DNA from: Verrucomicrobia subdivision 3 bacterium UBA693
Lineage (GTDB): Bacteria > Verrucomicrobiota > Verrucomicrobiia > Limisphaerales > UBA8199
DNA length: 64,000 bases
Assembly (NCBI GenBank): GCA_002298785.1
Contig: DBMR01000026.1
Coordinates: 14,958-78,957 of the forward strand
Reading direction: 5' to 3'
The notes under the pieces were generated by a model. It did not search any database and was not told the DNA's origin. It saw only the letters and a program-made list of their open reading frames with translations. The position numbers and the translations under genes are program-made. Shown one piece after another: positions 1 to 8,428 of the stretch; position 1 is the first letter of the stretch, and each line of letters begins with the position of its first letter.

Positions 1-2
1 AA

Positions 3-80
3 GGACTCCAGACCCCCGTGCTGGCGCACTTCCTGAAGGTCGTGCAAGCGACAGCGGGCAAAATGGCCCTGAACCTCTGA
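3..80 (+). CDS. C-terminal fragment of an unidentified protein
   Basis: The window opens inside an open frame that reads 25 codons (ending in GKMALNL) before a TGA stop at 78-80. It has a normal amino-acid mix and lies in the same direction as the lipid kinase 122 bases further on. Too little is present to assign a family, and an alternative frame is also open here, so it is reported only as a probable gene end. Confidence 0.3.
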   Translation, partial: GLQTPVLAHFLKVVQATAGKMALNL

Positions 81-202
81 AATTCCGGAGGTTCACCGGG
101 CAACCAGCGGCACGGATCGGAGGCTCGCCAGCGCGCCGGCTTGGCCCCTGGTCCCCGGTCCCAAACCCGCTTCGGCCATTATCCCGCCCGCCTCAAGTTT
201 CT

Positions 203-1144
203 ATGGAGTCCCGCGAGCTTGCGCCAACCGACTGGATGGTCCTGATCAATCCCATGGCCGGAAACGGCCGCGGTTGCAAGGACTGGCCCGGGATCTCCCG
301 CCGATTGGCCGAGGTCAAGATCGCCTGCCAGCATCGCTTCACGGAATACCCGCGCCATTCCCTGACGCTGATCCACAACTTCCTGCGTCAGGGTTATCGC
401 CGCTTCATCATCGCCGGCGGGGATGGTTTCCTAAACGAAGCCGTAAACGCCTTGTTCACCCAAACCATCGCCGCCACTAACCAGGTGACATTGGCCATGC
501 TTCCCGTCGGCACCGGCAATGACTGGGTCCGATCCTTCAATATCCCGTTCGATTACGCTGCTGCGATCCGGACCATTCAGCAGGGAAAAACGCTACTGCA
601 CGACGTGGGGCGGGTCTTCTATCATTCGGGCGGACGGGAAGAATCGTGGTATTTCCTCAACATGTGCGGAATCGGATTCGACGCCGCCGTGAACCAGAAA
701 GTGACCGCGGATCGTGAGCGAAATCATTTGGGGCCGCTGAAGTACCGCTACCACATCTTCACCACGCTGATGGGTTACGCTTCCACCCGCATGAAAATCG
801 TCATCGACGGCAACGAAGTTAACCATGAAGTCTTCAGCCTGGCGCTCGGCAACGCCCAATACAATGGCGGCGGCATGAAGCAACTGCCTTTCGCCATTGC
901 GAACGATGGTAGCTTCGACATTACGGTCATCAAGAAGATCACTCGGTTGAAGGCTCTGCGTTCGGTCAACAAACTCTACGACGGTTCCTTCGTGGAGTTG
1001 CCCGAAGTCGCCACATACACCGGCAAGGTCATCCAGATTGAATCCACCCCGGCATGTCGCCTAGAAGCCGACGGCGAAGGTCTGGGCGAATCCCCCTTCC
1101 GCTTCGAGATTCTCCCCCAGGCCCTTCGTGTCATCATCGGTTGA
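203..1144 (+). CDS. Diacylglycerol kinase-family lipid kinase (YegS/BmrU type)
   Basis: A 313-residue protein with the catalytic domain of diacylglycerol and sphingosine kinases. The nucleotide-binding GGDG is at residues 72-75 in the context AGGDGFLNEAVN, and a second signature, PVGTGNDWVR, is at 101-110. The C-terminal half has the beta-sandwich substrate domain, including a GxGFDA motif and a late acidic ADGE. The length is normal for the bacterial family, which phosphorylates diacylglycerol or related lipids at the inner face of the membrane using ATP. No membrane segment is seen, as expected for this soluble class. The exact lipid cannot be read from sequence. The gene is followed by a long spacer, so it is probably monocistronic or the end of the transcript that includes the fragment upstream. 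Confidence 0.9.
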   Translation: MESRELAPTDWMVLINPMAGNGRGCKDWPGISRRLAEVKIACQHRFTEYPRHSLTLIHNFLRQGYRRFIIAGGDGFLNEAVNALFTQTIAATNQVTLAMLPVGTGNDWVRSFNIPFDYAAAIRTIQQGKTLLHDVGRVFYHSGGREESWYFLNMCGIGFDAAVNQKVTADRERNHLGPLKYRYHIFTTLMGYASTRMKIVIDGNEVNHEVFSLALGNAQYNGGGMKQLPFAIANDGSFDITVIKKITRLKALRSVNKLYDGSFVELPEVATYTGKVIQIESTPACRLEADGEGLGESPFRFEILPQALRVIIG

Positions 1145-1333
1145 AAGCTAATCACCCGCGCGAGTGGGTGACTTGAGAAGCTTGCCGGGGTGGCGACCTG
1201 GTCGGCGGCGTTGTAGTCACAGGTGGTGGGTTCGGTGATACCTACCCAAAAACCCAAGCGGTTGGACCAGGAGCGGGCGGTGCTGGTTCGAGGTGAAATA
1301 CCCGCTTTGCCGGCCCCGAACGCCTTTCGTCCC

Positions 1334-1360
1334 ATCCTGTAAATCCTGTTCATCATGTCC
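1334..1360. repeat. Three tandem 9-base ATCCTGTnn units
   Basis: Three consecutive 9-base units read ATCCTGTAA, ATCCTGTTC and ATCATGTCC. Motifs of the type 'aacaggatttacaggatg' (the reverse strand) recur as dispersed intergenic repeats in Planctomycetes and Verrucomicrobia genomes; that relationship is from general knowledge and was not checked here. Confidence 0.5.
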
Positions 1361-1492
1361 AACCTCAGTTCTCGTTCGGAGCGCGAAGTTCCAAGCTCGC
1401 TTTTGCAGGCACGAACGGGAGGCCATCGCACCCATGAATTCGCCGCCACGCCCCCGCCAGGGTTAACCGTGGCTGGGCTCCGAACGACGTAA

Positions 1493-1510
1493 GCGGATGT
1501 GGACATCCGC
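1493..1510. repeat. Perfect 8-bp inverted repeat (GCGGATGT-GG-ACATCCGC)
   Basis: Two 8-base arms, GCGGATGT and ACATCCGC, flank two bases. There is no T tract on either side, so it is not an intrinsic terminator. It sits in the repeat-rich spacer and is probably the core of a dispersed palindromic repeat. Confidence 0.6.
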
Positions 1511-1724
1511 GCTCCGGGACCATATCAGCGTCCAATTAGCGATGATCAGCGGTTTCCTCCGGCCCCAATTCACCATCTCCTTCCGCGTATTCCAGAGATT
1601 CCGTGGTCCATTCACATGACAGAAAGTGACCATTCCGGTTCCAATTAACGCTGTTGCAAAGTCACCCGGCCCACATTCACGCGCCTTGGCGGTTTCACGC
1701 GAAACCGCTTCTTTCAAACCTGTC

Positions 1725-1820
1725 GTGACGGGTACGTGACAGGTCGTGTGACGGGTTTTGTGACGGGTATGACCCCAATCATAGGCCAATGTTTACGGCC
1801 TCTGTGACGGGTGTGACGGG
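1725..1820. repeat. Cluster of six GTGACGGG-type units
   Basis: GTGACGGG occurs at 1725, 1748, 1760, 1804 and 1813, with a variant GTGACAGG at 1736. Start-to-start spacings are 11, 12, 12, 44 and 9. Units are too short and too close together for CRISPR. The reverse strand would encode a VTxPVT-like peptide, but the frame does not belong to a recognisable gene. Possible roles are a protein-binding array or slippage-derived repeat. Confidence 0.6.
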
Positions 1821-1845
1821 TTTTTAGGGGGGGTGGGTGCGTCTG

Positions 1846-1869
1846 GGGTGTTTTCAGCGAAAAACACCC
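1846..1869. repeat. 9-bp hairpin next to the GTGACGGG cluster
   Basis: Arms GGGTGTTTT (1846-1854) and AAAACACCC (1861-1869) are exact complements around a 6-base loop. No U-rich tail follows on either strand, so a terminator is not supported. Confidence 0.5.
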
Positions 1870-1980
1870 AGTCCCCCACACAGTCAGTTTGCCAATAACC
1901 AAATAATCTTCGTTAGCTTCGTTTGCTTACGCTGAGTCTCATTCCGCCTTTCCGGCTTCACATTCGAATGCCGTTCAAAC

Positions 1981-2799
1981 ATGATGAATCCTCGTATGAG
2001 TCTATTCGATTTGACGGGTGAAGTGGCGGTGGTGATTGGTGCGACCGGGGTGCTCGGAGGCGCGATTGCCGAAGGTCTGGCTGAGGCGGGGGCCAAGGTG
2101 GCGGTGCTGGGACGGAACCAGGAACGCGGTTTGGCCCGGGTCAACTCGATTCGCGCCAAAGGCGGGGTGGCGGAGTTCTTTGCCGCCGACGCTCTCCGTC
2201 GCGACAGCCTCCAGCAGGCCCGGGAGGCATTGGAAAAAGCGCTCGGCCCGTCCACCATTCTGGTAAACGCGACCGGGGGCAACGATCCCAAGGTAACGGT
2301 GACGGCGGACCTGCCGTTCGAACGCATCGAATTGACGGATTGGCGGGCCAATTTTGATCTCAACCTCGTAGCCGGAGTGCTGTTGCCCTGCCAGGAGTTT
2401 GGGCCCGCCATGGTCGCCAGGGGCAAGGGGAGTATCATCAACGTCGCCAGCGTGTCGGCGCATCTGCCGCTCTCGCGCGTGGTGACCTACTCCGCCGCCA
2501 AGGCCGCGGTGCTGAACCTGACGCTGTTCCTGTCCCGCGAATGGGCCACCCAAGGGGTCCGCGTGAACTCCATCACCCCCGGCTTTTTCCCGGCCGAACA
2601 AAACCGCAAGTTGTTGTTCACCGAAGATGGCTCACCCACCGCCCGGACCAAGGCGATCCTGGGCCACACCCCGATGGGCCGGTTCGGGGAGCCCAAAGAA
2701 CTGGTGGGGGCCGTGGTCTTTCTGGCCGGAAAAGCCGCGAGCTTCGTGACCGGCACAGACATCCGCGTGGATGGCGGTTTTCTGTCACAAACACTTTGA
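1981..2799 (+). CDS. SDR oxidoreductase, D-mannonate oxidoreductase-like
   Basis: A 272-residue classical short-chain dehydrogenase. The Rossmann glycine motif is GATGVLGG at residues 20-27. The catalytic residues are Ser157, Tyr170 and Lys174 (YSAAK). The C-terminal block, PGFFPAEQNRKLL followed by a HTPMGRFGEPKELVG-like segment and VDGGF, matches the mannonate-reductase subgroup of SDRs, which interconverts D-fructuronate and D-mannonate with NAD(P)H. Two ATG codons at 1981 and 1984 and another at 1996 are possible starts. The gene lies 29 bases before a LarA-family gene in the same direction, suggesting a sugar-acid pathway. The substrate is inferred from subfamily motifs and context; a gluconate 5-dehydrogenase role is an alternative. 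Confidence 0.85.
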   Translation: MMNPRMSLFDLTGEVAVVIGATGVLGGAIAEGLAEAGAKVAVLGRNQERGLARVNSIRAKGGVAEFFAADALRRDSLQQAREALEKALGPSTILVNATGGNDPKVTVTADLPFERIELTDWRANFDLNLVAGVLLPCQEFGPAMVARGKGSIINVASVSAHLPLSRVVTYSAAKAAVLNLTLFLSREWATQGVRVNSITPGFFPAEQNRKLLFTEDGSPTARTKAILGHTPMGRFGEPKELVGAVVFLAGKAASFVTGTDIRVDGGFLSQTL

Positions 2800-2828
2800 G
2801 CCGGACTCACGTTCGAGAACCCGTTGCC

Positions 2829-4112
2829 ATGACTCCCCAGGAACCCACGGACATCAAACCCATGACTCCGGAGCAAGTGTATGCGCTGGTGGCGGCAACC
2901 TGTCCGGAAGCCGACTTCCGGAACCGGCGCGTGCTGCTGATCATACCGGACAGCACCCGGACCGCCCCGGTGGGACTGATGTTTCGGGCACTGCACCAAC
3001 AACTCGGCCGGGTGGCGTCCGCTTTCGACATTCTGGTGGCGCTGGGGACGCATCAACCCATGAGCGAGGAAGCGATCTGCGGACGCGTCGAAATTACGCC
3101 CGAGGAACGCGCGGGCGCTTATGGCTCAGTCCGCTTTTTCAATCATGCCTGGAATGATCCCGCCGCGCTTCAGCAGGTCGGGACCCTGACCACGGGGGAA
3201 GTCGAGGCGCTCACCGGCGGCCGGTTCTCGATGGAGGTGCCGGTCGAGGTCAACCGCCTGCTGTTCGAATACGACCACGTGATCATCGTGGGACCGGTCT
3301 TTCCGCATGAGGTGGTCGGGTTCAGCGGCGGCAACAAGTATCTGTTCCCGGGGGTGGGCGGCCCGCAAATCCTCAACTTCTTCCATTGGCTCGGCGCGGT
3401 GGTCACCAATCCGATGATCATCGGGAACAAGTTGACTCCGGTGCGCCGGGTGGTGGATCGCGCCGGGGCGATGGTGCGGGTGAACAAGCTGTGTTTCTGT
3501 ATGGTGGTGGACAGCCACCGGGAATTGGCCGGACTATTCGCCGGCACGCCGGAAAGCGCCTGGGAACAAGCCAGCGAACTCTCCCGCCAAATCCACATTC
3601 TCTACAAAGAGAAGCCGTTTCACACCATTCTGTCCTGCGCGCCGCCGATGTATGACGAGTTGTGGACCGCGGGCAAATGCATGTACAAGCTCGAACCGGT
3701 GTTGGCGGATGGCGGGGAACTCATCATCTACGCGCCGCACCTGGAGGAGATCTCGCTGGCGCATGGAAAATTCATCGAGAGCATCGGCTACCATTGCCGG
3801 GATTACTTTTTGAACCAATGGGACCGGTTCAAAGACATACCGTGGGGGGTGCTGGCCCATTCGACGCACGTGCGCGGCATCGGGACGTTCGAGAACGGCG
3901 TCGAAAAGTGCCGGGCGCGAGTGACCCTGGCAACGCGGATCAGCCCGGAAAAGTGCGCCCGGATCAACCTGGGATACCTGGACCCGGCGAGCATCAACCC
4001 GGAAGATTACGCGCATCGGGAGGATGCAGGGGTGCTCCTGGTGCCGAAGGCGGGCGAGATGTTGTATCATTTGCGCCAGCCCCCCGCCTGGGCTGGGGGT
4101 CAGGGAGCTTAA
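2829..4112 (+). CDS. LarA-family nickel-pincer racemase/epimerase (DUF2088)
   Basis: A 427-residue protein, the usual LarA length. Residues matching those that hold the nickel-pincer nucleotide in lactate racemase are present with the same spacing: Asp41 and Arg44 (DSTR), His75 (GTHQP), His160 and Lys170 (PHEVVGFSGGNK; the Lys that carries the cofactor) and His186. The family interconverts the C2 stereocentre of 2-hydroxyacids; characterised members include lactate, malate and D-gluconate 2-epimerases. Position 29 bases after a mannonate-type SDR argues for a sugar acid such as gluconate/mannonate rather than lactate. The ATG at 2829 is chosen because the frame continues upstream only as an overlap with the SDR. 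The cofactor-making genes larB, larC and larE are not in this window and must be elsewhere if the enzyme is active. Confidence 0.85.
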   Translation: MTPQEPTDIKPMTPEQVYALVAATCPEADFRNRRVLLIIPDSTRTAPVGLMFRALHQQLGRVASAFDILVALGTHQPMSEEAICGRVEITPEERAGAYGSVRFFNHAWNDPAALQQVGTLTTGEVEALTGGRFSMEVPVEVNRLLFEYDHVIIVGPVFPHEVVGFSGGNKYLFPGVGGPQILNFFHWLGAVVTNPMIIGNKLTPVRRVVDRAGAMVRVNKLCFCMVVDSHRELAGLFAGTPESAWEQASELSRQIHILYKEKPFHTILSCAPPMYDELWTAGKCMYKLEPVLADGGELIIYAPHLEEISLAHGKFIESIGYHCRDYFLNQWDRFKDIPWGVLAHSTHVRGIGTFENGVEKCRARVTLATRISPEKCARINLGYLDPASINPEDYAHREDAGVLLVPKAGEMLYHLRQPPAWAGGQGA

Positions 4113-4215
4113 ACCCGTTCCCGCAGGGCATTAAGCCGGGGCAACCGCAGCGCGGGAAACCTGGCACCGTGCTGTCATCTGGAAATTCCGACCGGCCAGA
4201 ACGGAAATTTATCTT

Positions 4216-4221
4216 TATAAT
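4216..4221 (+). promoter_or_regulatory. Candidate -10 element (TATAAT) upstream of aspS
   Basis: A perfect TATAAT occurs 78 bases before the aspS start in an otherwise GC-rich spacer, with an AT-rich stretch just upstream. No good -35 hexamer is found at 16-18 bases, so the promoter call is tentative. Confidence 0.35.
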
Positions 4222-4299
4222 GAGGCCATCCCGCGCCAAGATATCTCTTCGCTTTTTTGAGTTCTGGCGGCAGGAACCGGCCAGGCCATTGGTTAACAA

Positions 4300-6114
4300 A
4301 TGAAACGCACGCATCATTGCAATGAATTGCGCCCGGAGCACCTCGGGCAGACGGTCAGCCTTACGGGCTGGGTACACTCCCGGCGCGACCTGGGCGGAGT
4401 GATTTTCATCGACATTCGCGACCGCGAAGGCCGCACGCAGACCGTTTATGATCCCTCGGATTTGCCCCGCGAAACCTTCGACCAGGCCGCCGCCCTGCGC
4501 AGCGAATGCGTGGTGCGCGTCACCGGCAAGGTGCGCGTGCGCCCGGCCGGCACCATCAATCCCAAAATCCCGACCGGCGAAATCGAAGTCGCGGTTTCGG
4601 GTCTCGAAGTGCTGAACCAGGCAGAGGTATTGCCGTTCCCAGTGGATGATCCGGAAGTGGCCGGCAAGGTGAACGAGGAACTGCGGCTGAAATACCGCTA
4701 CCTGGATTTGCGCCGACCCGAGATGGGGCGCAACCTGCGCGTGCGCAGCAAAGTCGCCACCGCCACCCGCATGTACATGGATGAGCAGGGTTTCCTCGAA
4801 GTAGAAACTCCCACGCTGTTCAAATCCACCCCGGAAGGCGCCCGCGAATTCCTGGTGCCCAGCCGCATCAATCCCGGCCAGTTCTACGCCCTACCGCAGT
4901 CCCCGCAGCAGTTCAAACAAATCCTCATGGTGGCCGGAGTGGAGCGTTATTTTCAAATCGCCCGCTGCTACCGGGACGAGGACTTGCGCGCCGATCGCCA
5001 ACCGGAATTCACCCAGGTCGACATCGAGATGTCTTTTATCGACCGCGAGGATATCTACCAGCTAATCGAAGGCTTGCTGAAGCGCGTGTGGAAGACCGCG
5101 CTCGACCAGGACGTGCCCACGCCGTTCCGCCGGATTTCCTTCCAGGAAGCCTTGAACCGCTACGGCATCGACAAGCCGGACACCCGGTTCGGGCTTGAGC
5201 TCGCGGACTTCACCGAAGAATTCCGGGAGAGCGCCTTCCGGGTGTTCAACAGCACGGTGGCCAATGGCGGCGTCGTCAAGGCCATCAACGCCAAGGGGCT
5301 CGCCTGCGCCACGCAAGGTCAGATGGATACGATGACAGAGACGGCTAAGAATTTCGGCGCCAAAGGCCTGGCCTTCATCAAGGTCGAAGGCGGTGAATGG
5401 AAATCACCGATCGTAAAATTCTTCAGCGCCGCCGAGAAAGCGGCGCTCACCAGCAAACTCGGCATCGAGGAAGGCGACTTGGTGTTGTTCGCGGCGGATC
5501 AATGGCTCAACGCCTGCGAAATCCTGGGCAAAATCCGTCTGTATTGTGCGGAAATCCTGAAGGCCCAAGGCAAGCTCAACATTCCGGCCAACCGCTTCGA
5601 TTTTCTGTGGGTGGTGGATTTTCCGCTGCTAAGTTTCGACAAGGAACAGAACCGCTGGTACTCAAGCCACCATCCATTCACCGCACCGGTAGCGGATGAT
5701 ATTGGTTTCCTGAAAACGGATCCCAAACATGTGCGCGGCCAGCATTACGATATCGTAGTGAATGGTGTCGAACTGGGCGGCGGCTCGATCCGGATTCACC
5801 AGCCCGAGTTGCAGAAAACCGTGTTTGAAGAGGTGCTGCAGATTCCTCCCGAGGAAACCCAACTGCGTTTTGGTTACATGCTGGAAGCGTTCAAATACGG
5901 CGCGCCGCCCCACGGAGGCATCGCCCTAGGCTTCGACCGCATGATCGCCATCCTCTGCGGCACGCCGAGCATTCGCGATGTCATCGCCTTCCCGAAAACC
6001 GCCAAAGGCACTTGCCTGATGACCGATTCTCCGTCCGCGGTTTCGCCGCGGCAACTTCGCGATTTGCACATCGATTTGAAAGTCCCGAAGAAAGAGACTC
6101 CGCCGGCCAATTAG
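4300..6114 (+). CDS. aspS: Aspartyl-tRNA synthetase, bacterial type
   Basis: A 604-residue class II synthetase that charges tRNA with aspartate. It has an N-terminal OB-fold anticodon domain, class II motif 2 with FQIARCYRDEDLRADRQPEF, the bacterial-specific GAD insertion in the middle, and motif 3 in GGIALGFDRM near the end. Length and order are standard. At two anticodon-domain positions that influence tRNA-Asp/tRNA-Asn discrimination in the Pseudomonas enzyme, this protein has Leu (RRDLGG, like discriminating enzymes) and Gly (RPAG, like non-discriminating ones). Because gatB is present at the end of the window, misacylated Asp-tRNA-Asn or Glu-tRNA-Gln could be amidated, but specificity cannot be decided here. 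The gene stands alone between two spacers. Confidence 0.97.
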   Translation: MKRTHHCNELRPEHLGQTVSLTGWVHSRRDLGGVIFIDIRDREGRTQTVYDPSDLPRETFDQAAALRSECVVRVTGKVRVRPAGTINPKIPTGEIEVAVSGLEVLNQAEVLPFPVDDPEVAGKVNEELRLKYRYLDLRRPEMGRNLRVRSKVATATRMYMDEQGFLEVETPTLFKSTPEGAREFLVPSRINPGQFYALPQSPQQFKQILMVAGVERYFQIARCYRDEDLRADRQPEFTQVDIEMSFIDREDIYQLIEGLLKRVWKTALDQDVPTPFRRISFQEALNRYGIDKPDTRFGLELADFTEEFRESAFRVFNSTVANGGVVKAINAKGLACATQGQMDTMTETAKNFGAKGLAFIKVEGGEWKSPIVKFFSAAEKAALTSKLGIEEGDLVLFAADQWLNACEILGKIRLYCAEILKAQGKLNIPANRFDFLWVVDFPLLSFDKEQNRWYSSHHPFTAPVADDIGFLKTDPKHVRGQHYDIVVNGVELGGGSIRIHQPELQKTVFEEVLQIPPEETQLRFGYMLEAFKYGAPPHGGIALGFDRMIAILCGTPSIRDVIAFPKTAKGTCLMTDSPSAVSPRQLRDLHIDLKVPKKETPPAN

Positions 6115-6200
6115 AGCGCGGGCATAGGTTGTGTAGAGCAACTAGTCTTGTTGCTTGGTGACTGAAATGGCGGCGGGACGGCGCCATAACCCGCAGGCGC

Positions 6201-6305
6201 GGACGCCTACGCTACCCCAGAATGTAGCGCAGTCCGTCTCGGCTGCGAGTGGAAGCACCGTCCCGGTGATTGGAGTTGGGAGTGGCGGCGGGACGCCTAC
6301 GCTAC
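6201..6305. repeat. 15-bp direct repeat, two copies 90 bases apart
   Basis: GGACGCCTACGCTAC occurs at 6201-6215 and exactly again at 6291-6305, in the 212-base spacer between the convergent aspS and lipase-like genes. Similar GGACGCCxxCGCTAC words are typical of dispersed intergenic repeats in this kind of genome (inference). No terminator is evident between the two genes. Confidence 0.6.
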
Positions 6306-6326
6306 AGTGGCGAGGACTTCCCCGAA

Positions 6327-8294
6327 TCAATAGCTCGGGGAGGTTGCCGTATGGAGTGCCGGCGCGTCGCCCGAGGCGACCATGGAATCCAAATGGATGA
6401 GCAGGATGCGCCGTACTTCCTCGATTGTCTGCGGCATGCCCTGGCAGCTATGGCCGCTGCGCACGATGAGTTCCGAGTCCACCCCGGAGATGCTGGCGCT
6501 CACATACTTTACCACGCCATCGCTTGATTTTTGCGGAGCGCCGCTGCCTTTCACAGGAATAATGGAGTGGCTGTGAATCCCGGGAGCCACCGGCGTGTCT
6601 GCCAGCGCGAGCAGCAGTTTGCTCTTCGGCGACATTGTATCGAGACTGGTGGGCACCGATTTCCGGACCTCCGATGGGACCGGAGAGCCGCCCCGAATCT
6701 TCAACAGCGATTCGGTGGCCGCGAAGGCGTCTTTGGGGAACGACATGAAACGCCGGGCCAACCGGCGCACAAATGAAGTAGCGCGATAACTACCCCGGTG
6801 CGGCGTGGCGATAAACACCACCCGCTTCACTGATGGCAGCGGCGTAAAGAAGAAGTTACGCCGCACCCATTCACCTTCGGTTTGGGAGCGGAACGACGTC
6901 GCCGCAAAGGCATTCGTGGTCACGGTTTGCCACAGGCGATCGCCTGTGTCCACCGCTGTCAATTTGGCGAGCAAGCCGCCCTGGCTATGCCCGATGATGA
7001 CCATCTGCCGCAGCGCGGCATCCTTCCCGTCGGGATCGAGGGACTGCACCTGTTGATTGATTTGGTCCCGGAGGTTTGCGCCCGAGAAGGTGAACGGATT
7101 GCCGGAGTTGTAGACAAAACTCCAGAATTGAAATTTCTCTCGCAACACCGGGTCCGCATTCAGGGTATTCCACATCTCCGCCCACCAGATCGGGCTGCTG
7201 AAAGTGCCGTGCACAAAGATCACCGGCATCTTCCCTGGAACATAGGGTTGAGTGAAATAGATCCGGTTCGTGACCCACTCATCGGAGGAGAAAAACTGCC
7301 GGGCGCCGACGCGCCAGATGCGGTCGTCATTCAGCGTGCAGGCCAGCGGCGCGGTGAGGTCGCGCTCCAGCGGGATGCGGTGGTTGGCCACCTCGACAGT
7401 ATCCGCGCCGAAGCCATCGTAGAGCTCGAGGGAAAGTTCCAGACGGTTCGAGCAGTAGTCGGCGAGGCGTGTGGGGCTGCGCAGGAGCAAGGTGGCAGGA
7501 ATGCAGCGGGCGAATTGTTTCGGATCCGGCAATTTGCTCACCGCAATAAGCGGCGCTCCCATGCCGGCCTGGCGATCACGCACCGTCAAACCCCTCAAGC
7601 TAAATTCATCCGCCGGCAGGAATCGATCCAACAGGCCCAAGTCCCATTTGAACCCGGGCTGCGAGAAGCGCACCGTGAATTGGTGTTTCCCAAGAATCGC
7701 CGTGCGTTCCGTCGGCCAGACTTTCACGTCAGGCCGCTCGCCCGTCATGAAAGCCTTCGCCACGGCCCTATTATACAGATCGCAGGCGATGCGGTAGCGC
7801 CGGTCGAAAGGCCCGGGCGCGGCCTCACTCCCCTCCCCTAAGAGAAAATACCAGGCGGAAACCGCGGCGAACAAATAACGGTCGGGAGCCAGGGGGATGC
7901 GGCGATGCCAATCGCTCCGGGCCAACTCGCCCCCGAATAGAAAATTCAGTTCCGCGAGCGCGAACCAGAGGTCCCGCCGCGAATCGCTACAGACTTTCTC
8001 ACTCAAAACCTGGAGCGCTTCGCCGGGGTCTTTTTGATAAAGCCGGTCCGTCCCGGTGCGGTGCAGCACCAGTTTGGTGGTGGGGGTCATTTCGCCCTGC
8101 AACGCGCTCGCCGCAAGCTGTTCGTAGGCTTTCTCGTCTCCGGTGTAGTCCGCACCGATCGGGTGGGCACAACCGGCGACCATCACCAGCCATGCCAACA
8201 CCAATACCGTCATCCAAACACTCTGCCTCCGAGCGCGATACTCACCAGCCACCACGGCGGACTTTGAATGGACGTCTGACTCCCGGTTGATCAT
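6327..8294 (-). CDS. Lipoprotein with alpha/beta-hydrolase (lipase-like) domain
   Basis: A 655-residue protein with a hydrophobic segment ending in a lipobox (LVMVAGC, Cys42), so it is probably a lipid-anchored envelope protein. The first 330 residues have no recognisable domain. The C-terminal half is an alpha/beta hydrolase: an oxyanion-type VHGTF at 361-365, a nucleophile elbow GHSQGG with Ser437, and a late SGHSCQG that can provide the catalytic His near residue 623. This layout is typical of triacylglycerol lipase or PGAP1-like esterases, but the substrate is unknown. An internal ATG at 8213 would put the signal peptide right at the N terminus (MTVLVLAW) and may be the real start. The gene is convergent with aspS and upstream of nothing else in its direction. 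Confidence 0.75.
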   Translation of the reverse strand: MINRESDVHSKSAVVAGEYRARRQSVWMTVLVLAWLVMVAGCAHPIGADYTGDEKAYEQLAASALQGEMTPTTKLVLHRTGTDRLYQKDPGEALQVLSEKVCSDSRRDLWFALAELNFLFGGELARSDWHRRIPLAPDRYLFAAVSAWYFLLGEGSEAAPGPFDRRYRIACDLYNRAVAKAFMTGERPDVKVWPTERTAILGKHQFTVRFSQPGFKWDLGLLDRFLPADEFSLRGLTVRDRQAGMGAPLIAVSKLPDPKQFARCIPATLLLRSPTRLADYCSNRLELSLELYDGFGADTVEVANHRIPLERDLTAPLACTLNDDRIWRVGARQFFSSDEWVTNRIYFTQPYVPGKMPVIFVHGTFSSPIWWAEMWNTLNADPVLREKFQFWSFVYNSGNPFTFSGANLRDQINQQVQSLDPDGKDAALRQMVIIGHSQGGLLAKLTAVDTGDRLWQTVTTNAFAATSFRSQTEGEWVRRNFFFTPLPSVKRVVFIATPHRGSYRATSFVRRLARRFMSFPKDAFAATESLLKIRGGSPVPSEVRKSVPTSLDTMSPKSKLLLALADTPVAPGIHSHSIIPVKGSGAPQKSSDGVVKYVSASISGVDSELIVRSGHSCQGMPQTIEEVRRILLIHLDSMVASGDAPALHTATSPSY

Positions 8295-8428
8295 AGCTGC
8301 GATGCAATTGTCGGCAAAGGTAACGGGAATGCGGCCGGACGCACGCCAAAAAGCAGCCGCGGCCGGCCACGCTGCTGAGTGAGACCTACCCGAGAGCGGC
8401 CTTCGCCAGGCCCGCGTGAAGGTACGGG

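Larger units (their letters stand above)
1145..1980. other. Repeat-rich spacer without a convincing gene
   Basis: These 836 bases separate the lipid kinase from the SDR. Short open frames occur on both strands, but none has a recognisable domain, and their peptides simply translate repeats. The spacer holds a 9-base tandem triplet, a perfect 18-base palindrome, a cluster of six GTGAC-type units and a 9-bp hairpin, each listed separately. The mixture looks like accumulated dispersed repeats rather than a decayed known element; no transposase or integrase remnant was recognised. Confidence 0.6.

Noticed and set aside
1463..1789. 108-codon minus-strand frame containing VTxxVT repeats
   Set aside because: The peptide is mostly a translation of GTGAC repeats and a palindrome; no family and no ribosome site.
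1725..1820. GTGACGGG cluster considered as a CRISPR array
   Set aside because: Units are 8-9 bases with spacers of 1-4 bases and there are no cas genes.
4075..4110. GC-rich inverted stretch at the end of the LarA-family gene as a terminator
   Set aside because: Pairing is short and imperfect and no T tract follows.
6882..7841. 319-codon open frame on the plus strand opposite the lipase-like gene
   Set aside because: Shadow of a gene with signal peptide and a full hydrolase triad.
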